Source: Erythroxylum novogranatense (Eukaryota > Streptophyta > Magnoliopsida > Malpighiales > Erythroxylaceae). From it: DNA of 64,000 nt. The notes under the pieces were generated by a model. That model saw only the letters and a list, made by a program, of their open reading frames with translations, did no database searches and had not been told where the DNA came from. The DNA is taken from NCBI GenBank assembly GCA_029891385.1, contig CM057232.1:63611824-63675823 (forward strand), written 5' to 3'. A program made the position numbers and the translations under genes. Shown piece after piece: positions 32,227 to 43,525 of this stretch (the stretch's first letter is position 1; every line of letters starts with the position of its first letter).

Positions 32227-34551
32227 GAAGAGTGTAAAAATCAATTCAATCATTAAAGAGGGTAAAAATACACTTAACGTTTCAGCCTAAATGAAAAACC
32301 AATGGAACAATAATTTGGCACAATAAACAGTAAGTGTCAACACTCCTAACCTCGTATCTTTTCATTCCTAACTCCGATGATTGCAAATCATACATCATTT
32401 TAAAGATAGAAAGATAATATACATTTTTCATGAAGAAATCAAAAACCAAATCAGTCTCTAATTGGGTGAAAAATCCCTCCAAAGTTGCTACAAAATTTCA
32501 TGACTAACAACAGTGGCTGAAACCTTTCCACTCATATCTTTTTCATCCTAAATCCAATTGAGACAACTTTTATGTCGTTGGAAAGCTCTAATCATGCTCT
32601 ACATTCTTCAAGAAGACCATCCAAACCAATTCAAGCTCTAAACTAGTCCAAAATCAAATGGAAGTTTCTGCCCAATTTCTGGAAAATTGGACAACACCTC
32701 CCCTATTTTATTCCTAACCCAAATCTTCATTCCAATGCTACAACCTGCATAATAATTCAATATTCAAAGGCAAAAACACACTCCTAGCATTCTAATCATA
32801 TCCAAACTATAGCACAATTACATTTCCCCCCCTTTCTTGTCAAATTCAAACCATACAATGATGCAATTGTTTTAAAACATGCATGAATTGCACAAAATAC
32901 ATTAGAACTGAACATTCTTGCATTCATATGAAAATATGAGTTATTACAAGGCTTTAGAGGGCATTTTAAACCACTACATCAAATCCCAAAATACAAGCTT
33001 GCAAAAAACATCATTTGCCCAAAATGTATCTAAAGCATTGATTTACAAAATCAACTTGAAATACAAAAACTATCCGTTTCTGGAGTAATGCCTTTAAGCT
33101 CGATGGTCGATCTCGTGCTCCTCACCTGGAGATGGGACGGAATTGGAGGGGGTGAGCTTACGCTCGTGGGTAACATGTTTATATTTATGCAAATAAGCTG
33201 AGTTTATTTCATTATCCATACTGTTAGCAAATCTCTCATCAAACATTCATACAATTTTGCATTTCATAAATTCATCAAGCTAAAAGCATAACTTTAATGA
33301 TTCAAGCATCTAGCATTCTTGTACCTACATGCTAACACATAAACACACAGCTGATGGTTTGGTAAAATAAGTCCACAATAACTGACGAGCTACACAAGTG
33401 TAGTCGTATGCTGAGGAGTCCAAAGAGGAACATCCTATGCCACAATCGGGCAGGCGGGCGAAGCCTATACTGGTCAACGTGCACGTAACTCTGCTGGGTG
33501 GACTTAAGTACCCACATAACATGTATTCATGCATCAAAATTATATTTCATGCTTAACTCACATATCATGATTTCACTAATATTCATGCTCATTCAATTCA
33601 TGGACTTTTCAAGCAATATCAAGCAATGTCATATACTGTTGAAGCTTTCACATAATGGCAATCATAATTCAATTTGTACACAATCAAAGCTCAATCAATG
33701 TTCATCTCAAGGCAATTGAAAAAAAACATTAATTCTATTAGTTGAGATAGTCTTTAGAACTTACTAGCATAAAGATAAAAATGAAACCCACCTTATAACT
33801 TGCTTAATCCTTGCTTAGGAGTGCTCTTCTCCTTGCTCTTCTCCTCTCTCTTGCTCTACTTCAAGAGGAATAAAAACCCATTTCAACATAAATTTAATTG
33901 AAATTCTACATAACCTCTTTCATGAAATTAACTTTAAATTCACTAAACCCACTTCATTTCTAAGCTTTCTACACCAAAACCCAACTAAAAATTAACACTT
34001 GAATTCATGACTTACCTTGATTCTTGATTCAACCCAATAGTTTCTTAGTTCAAAATGTAGCTTAGCTCTTCCTCTACACTTTTCCTTCTTGAACTTTCTT
34101 CAAACACTTACTTGAACTCTTGGAATCTCAAGACCTAGCCAAGCCTTTCCTTTTTCTTCTTCTCCTTTCCTCTTCCACGAAACCTCCCTCTTCTCCCTCT
34201 AAATTTCGTGACTTCCCTCCTTTCCTCTCCTAACTCACTTAATTCTTTCCCTTTTACACTCCTTATTAACTCACTTAAGCCCATAGGCCCAAAGCCCACT
34301 CACTTCTTCTTCCTCCCTTCTTATATCCTCTTTAAAATACTCAAGCCCACTAATCTTTTAAGCCCATCTTATTCTCTTTTCCTTTCCTACCTCATTAAGG
34401 CCCAACTAACACATTTAATTTCATTAACTCACCACCTAACTCTTTAATGCTATCACAAATTAATTAATATCAACTCAATTTATGCTAACATAACTTACTC
34501 AATTAATCTAATCATGCTTAATTTTTTTAAAAAAATTTTTTGGTGCTAACA
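32222..34551 (-). repeat. Gypsy-A 5' LTR, first 2.3 kb, inverted
   Basis: On the minus strand it starts TGTTAGCACC at 34551 and matches 18854-21235 of the 3' LTR through 'tttttacactctt', ending at ATGAA (32226-32222), exactly where the piece at 13348 begins. Together the two pieces give about 2937 bp, close to the 2989 bp of the 3' LTR. It holds the first tandem-repeat units. The open frames in it are shadows. Confidence 0.93.
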
Positions 34552-34671
34552 TCATGTATAGATTGGCTTTATGATTTGGATATATTGCTTTTGTTGCAAA
34601 TAAGATTTCTAAAAAGTTTTGAAATCTACCAGTTTTCCAATATAGCATGTTTTCTTTTTTTCAATCCAACA
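34552..34671 (+). repeat. Copia-2 5' LTR, last 120 bp
   Basis: Matches 62957-63076 (GATTTGGATATATTGC, AGTTTTGAAATCTA) and ends CAATCCAACA. The first five bases TCATG are also the Gypsy-A target duplication. Confidence 0.9.
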
Positions 34672-34673
34672 AT

Positions 34674-34685
34674 TGGTATCAAAGC
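34674..34685 (+). promoter_or_regulatory. Copia-2 primer-binding site
   Basis: TGGTATCAAAGC two bases after the LTR; one base differs from the usual tRNA-Met site (A for G in CAGAGC). Confidence 0.85.
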
Positions 34686-36133
34686 CAAGTTTCTTATTCA
34701 TGATTTTGGTTCCTATATGTTTGATGCATGGGTTAGCAATGATTTGTGTATGCTGCATTTTTTATATGATTGAAATATATATGGTGTATGTGTTGCTTTT
34801 TTGGCTGTCCATAGAAGTTAAATCTACCATGTAAGATTTCTTCTTTTGGTTGTAACAAGGAGGGTGGTCTATCATCACCACGTTTCCTCCTTGGCTTCAT
34901 TTCTCTATTTTCCTTGATTTTGTGATGAACAAATTGATGTAATGATGAAGATGAAGTAGGCATCGATTGAAGAAATGGAGAGATAAAGGTTTCGGTGTAT
35001 CCTTTTGTGTATTGGCATAGTTTCGGTTTTTGTGAAAACAAAGTGTTGGAATTTTATTTCAATGAATCTAGTTTTGGATTTTTAGCTCAAAAACAAGTCC
35101 TGGATTTTTGTTTCAAGGAATCAAGTTTTGGTTTTGATAAAGTACTAAGTGCGGGTTTTTTCTTTAATGGAATGAGTTTCGGTTTTAATGAAAACAAGTG
35201 CTGAAATTTTTTATCATGACAAAGATTTGGTTTTTATGAATGCCATTACATTTTGTTTACCGAATGGGCCGGATCATATGAGCGAAGAGTTAGAAGAGGA
35301 AGATCTAACTCCAAGAAGAATATTTTGGGCCTTAAAGGCTTGTAATTATTTTTATGTTTCTGATGGACAATCAAAAGTGGCTTAATTAGTTTGTGTGATA
35401 AATGGAGAAATGAATGCAAATAATATGTGATATTATATGATTGCATGTCATTTAGAAAATTGTCAACCCTAGGCCTTGCCATGCATTCATTATGTATGGG
35501 ATATATAATGAAACAATAGAGGATGGATAATAAATTGCATCTAGACAAGATGGTTTTTAAAAACTTAAAGCCTAAAAAGATTGAGTGGGAGAGGATGCTC
35601 AGGTGAGAGTCCATGGTCTCCAAATGATGGCCCATTTGCATGTGGTGAAATGTTACTCCCCATCGGAGGGCATGAATCCTAGATCTTGCATGGTTTGGGT
35701 CTCCTTAAAGATAAGTCCACTTATTGGTAGCAAATGTGACCTCCCACCAAGGCATGGTTTGTAGGTATCTTTAGTGAACGAATCAAATGGTTAAACACTT
35801 AATATTTTTTATCAATAAACTGCCTACCGTAGCTCTGTTGGTAAAAGTATGGACCAAATTATGACGCTTCTCAACAAGTTGGGCGTGAGATGCTTAGTAG
35901 TTTTTTGAGTGGGAGGGTCATAATTTTTCTTTTAAAAGATAAGATGGCCCACCATCACTTAGTCTGTTATATATAAGAAAAATAACCGTCGTATAATATT
36001 TTAGTTTTTTTTTAAGTTTTGTTAAATCTATCATCACACATACATGCATCATGATTTTATACAAAGTTCCAATATTATTGACTAGTATGCTCATGTTTTA
36101 ATAATTTATATTTTAGACATAATTAACCATAAA
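34686..36133 (+). other. Copia-2 leader, contains a short degenerate repeat
   Basis: About 1.45 kb without a recognisable gene. Between about 35030 and 35215 a unit of roughly 50-57 bp recurs about three times with drift; if translated it gives ESSFGF, ESSFGF and GMSFGF after KVLEF, QVLDF and KVLSA. The remainder is AT-rich and holds no gene I can support. Confidence 0.65.
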
Positions 36134-36915
36134 ATGAATCCACTCACCCTGCTCTTGACTAATAACAAATTGGAAAATGGAGACAATTTTAATGAATGGA
36201 GACATAACCTTGACATTGTTCTTCAATATAAATGCATTTCATGCATATTAACTGAAAATGAGCCTACACCTTCGGGTGGAGTTTCAACTCCTGAACAAGT
36301 TTAACAACATGAGCGTTGGTAGAATACTGACAAGACTACTAAGTGTTATATTTTAGCTTCTGTTAGTGGCATGTTACAAAATCAACTTGCTTGTATGAAA
36401 ACTACTAGTTCAATGGTCCATCACCTACATGAGATGTTTGGTGCGAGGACCATGTTTATAAGAGTGAAAGCTATCCAAACCTTTCATAATCTCAAATAGA
36501 AACCTAGTGAGTCAGTGCAGAATTACATGATAAAGGTAATCTCTTCAGTTACTGAGGCTAAGATGTTTGGGGTAGATATGGATACGGACATGCAGATGAT
36601 TATAATCATCAATAGCTTGAAATCTTCTTTTCAGTTGTTTAAGTTGGACTATGAGCTCAATAACAAGGATTACACCTTGAGTGAGTTGATGAATACCCTT
36701 CAGAACATGGAGGAGATATTGAATATCAAGGCTTGTGGGCCCAAAGCTAATGTAGCATCTTCTTCTAAGCCTAAGGGTAAGGGCAAACAAAAGAAGAAGG
36801 GTCTAATGAAAAAGAAGACCCAAACGAGGGTCAAGGTCAAACCCATGAAAAAGTAGGCGAAAGAGAACATCAAAGAAAAGTGTTTCTACTGTGATGAGAT
36901 GGGCCACTAGAAAAG
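36134..36915 (+). pseudogene. Copia-2 gag, with stops
   Basis: ATG at 36134: MNPLTLLLTNNKLENGDNFN then EWRHNLDIVLQYKCISCILT, the usual copia gag start. Stops interrupt after TPEQV and before KPSESVQNYM. A 113-codon open part (36515-36856) has MIIIINSLKSSFQLFKLDYE and a lysine-rich tail. A CCHC knuckle follows as CFYCDEMGH*KRNC near 36880-36921, with a stop inside. It would build particles and bind RNA. Confidence 0.88.
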
Positions 36916-37310
36916 AAATTGTCTAAAGCAAACAAGGTATGGGTTATCTAAGTTTGTTAGGAACTATAAATGTGGCAGATTTATTTGTTTCTTGGATATT
37001 AGATTCAGAAGCCACTAACCATGTTTGCAATTTGTTGTAGGGGCCCAGCAAAGGAGAAGACTACCTAAAAGCCAGTTTTCAAGTCAAGATAGCAGATGGT
37101 TCTTATGTTTAGCAGAATCAGTGAGAGTAGTTATCTTGGACTTTTCTAGTGATCATAGGTTATATTTTAAGGATGTTTATTACATGCCAATGATTGCAAG
37201 GAACATGATTTCTATTTTTTGTCTAATAAAATCTAGTTACTCCTTATATTTTGGAAACTTGTTTCAATATATGAGAATAAGGATTTTATTTGTAATGCAA
37301 TAATTAAATA
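36916..37310 (+). pseudogene. Copia-2 protease region
   Basis: SWILDSEATNHVCNL at about 36993 is the copia protease site (normally DSGATxH) with the glycine changed to E. FQVKIADGSYV, LYFKDVYYMPMIARNMIS follow. The frame is broken by frameshifts. Confidence 0.75.
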
Positions 37311-37773
37311 GCAATTATTCTTTATACAACCTATGTCAAGCTCACCAAATACTACAGAATTGATAAAACCAAGACAATCTAATGACTCTAACATTAATTT
37401 AAAATATCTGTGGCACTTAAGAATCGGTCATATCAATTAGAAAAGACTTGACAGGTTAATAAAGGATGGGATCATTATGGGCTTGGATAGTGTTCCATTA
37501 CCCACCTTTGAATCTTGTATTGAAGGAACAATGACCAAAGCCTCATTTCCTTCTAAAGGAAACATATCTGAATCCACATTGGACCTAGTACATACTGATG
37601 TGTGCGGGCCCATGAATGTATAAGCTAGAGGATGTTATGAATATTTCATAACCTTTATAGATGATTACTTAAGACATAGCTATTTGTATTTGATGCATAA
37701 AAAGAGTGAATCCTTTGAAAAGTTCAAAGAATTCAAAGCTGAAGCTGAGAAGCAACTAGGCAAGCCATAAAAC
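37311..37773 (+). pseudogene. Copia-2 integrase, N-terminal part
   Basis: LWHLRIGHIN (zinc-binding HxxxH-type start), RLIKDGIIMGLDSVPLPTFE, SCIEGTMTKASFPSKG, LDLVHTDVCGPMNV (first catalytic D), a stop, then YFITFIDDYLRHSYLYLMHK and EAEKQLGKP. The solo LTR inserts at 37774 and the gene resumes at 39200. Confidence 0.88.
37769..37773 (+). repeat. Target-site duplication AAAAC, left
   Basis: AAAAC before the solo LTR; identical copy at 39200-39204. Confidence 0.9.
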
Positions 37774-39199
37774 TGTTGGATCGCATATGGCCTGAGTATT
37801 TATAATACACTGCAGAAAAGACTATATAACAACATGAAGTATAACCGAAAATACTCAGAATGTACAAAAATACCTTTATGTCGTGGATTGGTTATTTCTT
37901 TTCGGATTCCAAGACACTGCAATATGCGAATGCCCTCTACTGGTATCCACACGAGTATGCACGATCCAGGCTGCAGCTATAGTGTGCTAGCACGTCATGA
38001 AACTCTTCCCGAATGCCGCACGATTTTCCTCTCGGATGGTGGCTAGGGTTTCGTGTGACAATGGTGTCTTCTTCTAATGAGACCTAAGTTTCTCTATTTA
38101 TAGAGAAACTCTAATCCCATTGAAGCCCAATAAGTTTCGGCCCATTATATCTCATATAATAAAAGCCCGACAACTTAATTCAATCTAGCCTAATAAATAT
38201 ATCTACATATATTTATTCAATACCTAATTAATTAGGCCCAAGAGAATAAGCCCATATCACATCACTCTTTGTTTGCAACCCTGTAGGCTCATTTGATGTT
38301 GGCAATGGGCTTGATCACACTTTAAGGCCCATAAGTCATAAGTGGCCTCTAGCAAGGCATTATGACTACCCAAATCAAATGAGGATCGCTAATCCGATTT
38401 AACCTATAACCATGGTTATAAGCTCAATCCTTTTGTAACATGATATCAAGATTAATCACAAGGCATGGTACATGTCAACCTTTGATTAATCATAGTCTCT
38501 TGATCCCCAAGTTGACTGATTATAATAAATGACATTGATGACTCTTCATTAATTCATTTGAGCACGGCCATGTATTTCCTCAGTCACACTTGTCAAGATG
38601 CCCAAATGATATCTCTCTCATTTGAGAGACATACAAATCCCATCTACGTCATTCACATCCCTCCGCATGATTCATTTGATGTCCAACATAAGACTACTTG
38701 TTATTCGGTTAAGAATAACTTCGTTTAATATCAAAACACCAAATTCCTCATGTAGGGAACCGTGATGACTTCAGGTCAAAGGACTAAAGTCAAACCATAT
38801 TAAGAATCACTAATGACATGAAACCATGTATTATTCTTTATATGGGTCGGTTCAATATATGTTCTCTAACATATATCTATGTTTCTGATTTGATATCTCA
38901 TATCCATGATCAGTAAAACGTGATCATCAACAAGAACACATACTAGCCTTAATTCATTATTGTTCCATCAATAATGATCGACCAGGGACAGTCTAGAATA
39001 ATCTTATAACGCTTATGGTTTTACTATCAAGTCACATACTTGATGACATAAGTCTAAAACCATCCATGGAATGTAAATCACATTACATAAACGAAATACA
39101 TGCATATATGAAAGGAATACCTCATAATATATTATTAACAAGTCATAATGTTAATACATGAATCACAACTATCCATTGGCCTAGGGCACACTACTAACA
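37774..39199 (+). mobile_element. Solo LTR (1426 bp) inside the Copia-2 integrase
   Basis: TGTTGGATCG to CTACTAACA, flanked by a perfect 5-bp duplication AAAAC, exactly interrupting the integrase frame. No internal element genes. A CTATTTATAGAG stretch near 38093 could be its TATA region. It does not match the other LTRs in the window, so it is another family. A solo LTR forms by recombination between the two LTRs of a complete insertion. Confidence 0.88.
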
Positions 39200-39204
39200 A
39201 AAAC
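39200..39204 (+). repeat. Target-site duplication AAAAC, right
   Basis: Perfect match to 37769-37773. Confidence 0.9.
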
Positions 39205-39800
39205 AACTATGACCTGATCGAGGTGACCAGTACTTATCTGAAGAGTTCCAGCAATATTTAATTGACAATGGAATTGTTTCCAATTTGTTAGCTCCTCGAA
39301 CACCTTAATTGAATGGTGTAACTGAGAGGAGAAATAGGGCTCGATTGGAAACAGTAAGATCAATGATGGCCTACGCTAGCCTTCTAGAATTGTTTTGGGA
39401 ATATGTCATACAAACAGCAAAATCAGTGCCTAAAACACCTAGGGAGTTATGGACTAGTCGAGTGCCTTCATTAAGGAGCTTAAGGACTTGGGGCTACCCA
39501 GCCCATGTTTTAAAGCCTGAATCCACAAAGATGGAGCTAAGGTCAGAAGTATGTTTGTTTGTGGGATATCCTACAGGAACTCAAGAGTACTATTTTTACA
39601 GTCCTCAGGATAGGAAGGTATTTATGTCAACAAATGCGATCTTCTTAGAGGAAGAGTTTATGAGAAATCACAAAGGAAGAAGTGAGGTAGTAATAAAGGA
39701 GTTAGTTATTTCATCCAAACCAAGAGTTGTTTTGGATATAATAGAACAAGATGTCGAAATGGATTCAAGAGTTGAATCAGAAGTATAACCTAAACATCAA
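39200..39800 (+). pseudogene. Copia-2 integrase, C-terminal part
   Basis: PDRGDQYLSEEFQQY (second D), then LAPRTP-like and NGVTERRNRARLETVRSMMA with the catalytic glutamate, FWEYVIQTAKSVPKTPRELW, LRTWGYPAHVLKP, KMELRSEVCLFVGYPTGTQE and YYFYSPQDRKVFMSTNAIFL. The 159-codon open stretch begins at 39309 after several stops. Confidence 0.9.
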
Positions 39801-39899
39801 GTTGTGCCTAAACGTAGTGGGACGGTTGTGAGATAGCCATATAGGTATCTAGGTTTAGGAGAAGGTTTAATTTTCATCTCAGACCAAGAGGAAATGGAT

Positions 39900-40640
39900 C
39901 CCATTACGTATACGTAGGCTATTAATGATGTTGATGAAGAAAAATGGCTCAAAGCGATGGAATCAGAAATAGATTCCATGTACATTAATAAAGTCTGGGT
40001 CCTTGTAGATCTACCATCAGGTATAAAAGCCATAGGGTGTAAATGGATGAGCAAAAGGAAAAGAGGGTTGGATGGAAACGTAGAGACCTTTAAAGCAAGA
40101 TTGGTAGCTAAAGGTTATACTCAAAAGGAGGGTATAGACTATAAGGAGACTTTTGCTCCGGTTGCCATGCTTAAGTCCATCAGGATTCTTTTGTCCATAG
40201 CAGCCTATTTTGATTATGAAATATGGAAAATGGATGCAAAGAACACATTTCTTAATGGGAATCTTGAGGAGACCATTTATATGGCCTAACCAAAAGCATT
40301 CTTTGAGTTGAGAAATGAGCATAAGGTTTGCAAGTTGCAAAGGTCCATTTATGGACTTAAACAAGCATCTAGGTCTTGGAACATTAGGTTTAATAAGTCT
40401 ATCAAAACCTATGGGTTCATACAAAACCTAGATGAGCCTTGTGTTTGTAAAAGAATACAAGAAGGTAAGGTTACTTTCCTAGTCTTATATGTTGATGACA
40501 TTCTGCTCATTGGGAATGACGTGGGAATGTTATCTACGGTTAAGGGATGGTAGAATGAACAGTTTTCAATGAAGGATTTAGGAGAGACTAACTATGTTCT
40601 AGGGATCAAACTTATAAGGGATCGTAAGAACAAATAGATA
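39900..40640 (+). pseudogene. Copia-2 reverse transcriptase
   Basis: KWLKAMESEIDSMYINKVWV-like entry, CKWMSKRKRGLDGNVETFKA, RLVAKGYTQKEGIDYKETFA, PVAMLKSIRILLSIAAYFDY, MDAKNTFLNGNLEETIYMA then a stop, VCKLQRSIYGLKQASRSWNI and LYVDDILLIGNDVG (catalytic YVDD near 40488-40499). The MDVKTAFLNG motif is changed to MDAKNTFLNG. The frame is open in two pieces, 39957-40289 and 40308-40553. Related to Copia-1 RT. Confidence 0.92.
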
Positions 40641-41345
40641 GCCTTATCTCAATTAAACTACTTTGAGAATATGTTCAATAAGTTTGCTATGCAAGATCCT
40701 AAAGGGGGTTTCACACCTACTAGGCATGGAATCAAACTTTCAAAGGAACAAGCACCTAAAACCCAGGAGGTTAAAGCATGCATAATATTCCATATGCTTC
40801 GGCAGTTAGAAGTTTAATGTATGCAAGGCTTTACACAAAAGTAGAATTCAGTCCAATCCAAGAATGGAACATTGGACTACAGTTAAGTGTATACTTAAAT
40901 ATCTTCATAGGACAAAGAACTTAATGCTTGTTTACTATGAAAGTAACCTTATTTTGATAGGATATAAAAATTCTGATTTCCAATCAGATGTTGATTCAAG
41001 GAAATAAACTTTTGGTTCTATATTTACTTTAGGAGGTGTAGCCATAGTCTAAAGGAGTGTCAAGCAATCTTGTATTACTGATTCGATTATGGAGGCTGAG
41101 TATGTTGCTTCTTGTGAAGCAGTAAAGGAAGCAGCCTGGCTCTGGAAGTTCCTAAATGATTTCGAGGTAGTTCCAGAGGCAAAAAAAGCCATTACACTTT
41201 ATTATGATAATAGTGGGGCAGTGGCTAATTCTAAAGAACCTAGGAACCACAAAACTGCCAAACATATCGAGAGAAAGTATCATCTCATAAGGGATATAAT
41301 ACAACGTAGAGAGATGGATGTGGTAAAGATTCCCACAGAGTAAAA
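40641..41345 (+). pseudogene. Copia-2 RNase H
   Basis: After MQDPKGGFTPTRHGIKLSKE-like sequence in pieces, an 84-codon open stretch (41089-41343) reads MEAEYVASCEAVKEAAWLWK, YYDNSGAVANSKEPRNHKTA (DNSGA catalytic block), KHIERKYHLIRDIIQRREMD and VVKIPTE, ending with a stop. FTKILTQKNFKGHLEGKGMR follows out to the LTR. Confidence 0.88.
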
Positions 41346-41453
41346 ACTTATTGATCCGTTCACAAAGATTTTGACTCAAAAGAACTTTAAGGGTCACCTA
41401 GAAGGGAAGGGAATGAGGGATATGTGAAACTTGTTTTAGGAAAAATGAGAGAT

Positions 41454-41689
41454 TGTTGGAGTTATGTACATATAATGCCCTAGAAAGCAAGTGTATTTAC
41501 ATGTAACTTTATCTTCTTCAGTTAAAGTTTTGTAATGAAAATATTTATTATTAATAAAACAAAAGAGATTATTATTTTGTCCATTATATATCAAGATTCT
41601 TTTATGAGCATTATACAAAACAAAAGTGTGTAAGCATTATATATCAAGTCAAAAAGGTAACACGATTCTTTTGTAAGTAATATACATAT
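41454..41689 (+). repeat. Copia-2 3' LTR, first part
   Basis: TGTTGGAGTTATG onward matches the solo LTR from 60973. It breaks at CATAT (41685-41689) where Copia-3 is inserted. A weak purine run (GAAAAATGAGAGAT-like) precedes it. Confidence 0.9.
41685..41689 (+). repeat. Target-site duplication CATAT of Copia-3, left
   Basis: CATAT precedes TGTTAGAG; an identical copy lies at 48568-48572. The uninterrupted solo LTR has ATATACATATACATAG at this point (near 61152). Confidence 0.92.
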
Positions 41690-43512
41690 TGTTAGAGTAG
41701 TGCCCTGAAGGCAATCGCCTTTAGCGCATTTTGTACAAATTTGTGTACAGTTTTTATGAATAAATAAAGAAAGGCATTTTCATTACGTTCTTTGTTCATT
41801 ATTTATGAACCGATATTGATCAATAAGCAAATTAATGAAGTCCATGATATATGACAACATGAAGGAAATTATGATGTGATCATACTCTTGAGATTCCTAT
41901 CATGTGCAATTATGTCAAGATCTAAATTATCCCTAGTCATAGGATTCTTGAGGCTGGACATCGGTGTCTGGAAAGACTAGCACATCTCAAGCTCCTTGAT
42001 TTGATCAAGCGGTGGATCTCGAAGCTGTACATATGAGATATTTAGGGTTGAGATGTGGATGCTTACTAGAGGTAGTAAGTACATTGGTTGACCTGCTATG
42101 AGATCATCACATGGATGTACTATTCTAATGTCAGTGATAATCTCATCATAGCAATGGTGCAAGTATCCTTAGACTTGAGGTACTCAAGGATATCTGTGCT
42201 TTGACTCCATTCCTTGTTGCCTCACAGAGGTCGCTCATAGGGTGGTGATTGGGTACAGTTTGAGGTATTCGAAGGTAATTGAGTAGCCAATAGAGGATTC
42301 ACCACTTCTGTGATAGCAGAAGATGATACCCATGGCCTCTTGTCAGGGTCATTACTTGAAAATCTCTGATCAGAGTACATATGTCGTGAAGAGTGTCTTC
42401 ATTGACATATTAAGTAATGAGTCCCAGGACAAGAACTGAAATCACTTGGACTAGATTTGACGTAGTCAGTCTAGTAAGAGTTGACACATTGCCCATACTC
42501 ATAACCAAGTGGGGTATAGCATGGTGAAAGGACGAATTGCACGGTAATTATCTATGGAAAGGTTCGTGATATGGTCCATGATGAATATATGTTCATTCGT
42601 CAAAACAATTACTTTCCGGTCAATTGGGGGTCATGATGTGTTGCTAGATACCGCTCATGACTTGCTTAGATTAAGTATTGATCTAAGTGGCCAACATAAC
42701 CAGGAACCTAATGGGTCACACGCATAAGAGTGTCTCGGAGAATTTGTAAAATAGTTTTGGATAGAGATCCAATATATGGAGAGCAATCAGACTAAATGGA
42801 TCCCGATGAGATCGAGATATGTCCCGATGAGATCGCGACATTGATATTGCTGAAAAGGGTTTTCGGGGGTTTTTCCATACCAGGATCCGATAGGACCGAC
42901 CCCAGTGCAACTGAACCGCTTCAGCAATTATATGCATATATATATATATATGATTAATTAATTAAATAATTAATTAATTAATATATATATATATGATGTG
43001 TACGTGGATGGAGGAAAGGAGCTTTAGAAGCTTCCTTTATTTTGCTTAGTCATTAAGAAATTAAATGACTACAAGACAAAATGATGATGAGGAAAGATGA
43101 GGATTTTCGTTGATGATATAAAAGGGTTTTAAAACAAGTTTTAAAACCTAACAAAAAGAAGGAGTTCTTCGTGGGTTTAGCAAGGAAGAAGGAAAAGAGT
43201 TTTTCATCTTTCAAGCTCTCCATCGATCATCTTCATCTTTCAAGCTTCTTCATCATCATTTCCCAAGCTCTCCAGAACAAAGGTAAGATCTAGCAGTCTT
43301 TACTTTGTTCTAGCTATTCCCGGGTCAAAGGGTTTGTCCCGGTTAGGTTTTCAGATCTCTGCGTGGATACCGTTAGAGACGGTCTCCTTTGGTCGTTCGG
43401 TTTGAGTTTGTTATATATACACATGGATCCTGGCTTTCGGGAAGGTCCCGGAATAAAAAATTTTATTTTCCGCACCGTGCGCATGTGATGCTCACACCGA
43501 AATTTTCCTACA
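41690..43512 (+). repeat. Copia-3 5' LTR, 1823 bp
   Basis: TGTTAGAGTAGTGCCC to ATTTTCCTACA. An AT-only tract with TTAATTAATTA arms lies at about 42937-42996. The U3 start has the GGCAATCGCCTTTAGCGC block that in Copia-1 is preceded by the AAGTCGACTT repeats, which are absent here. Confidence 0.92.
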
Positions 43513-43513
43513 G

Positions 43514-43525
43514 TGGTATCAGAGC
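43514..43525 (+). promoter_or_regulatory. Copia-3 primer-binding site (tRNA-Met)
   Basis: TGGTATCAGAGC one base after the LTR, as in Copia-1. Confidence 0.93.

Noticed and set aside
34208..34447. 79-codon frame, nearly identical to one at 18957-19196 on the other strand
   Set aside because: Both are the same LTR segment of Gypsy-A in two orientations; the conservation is LTR identity, not coding.
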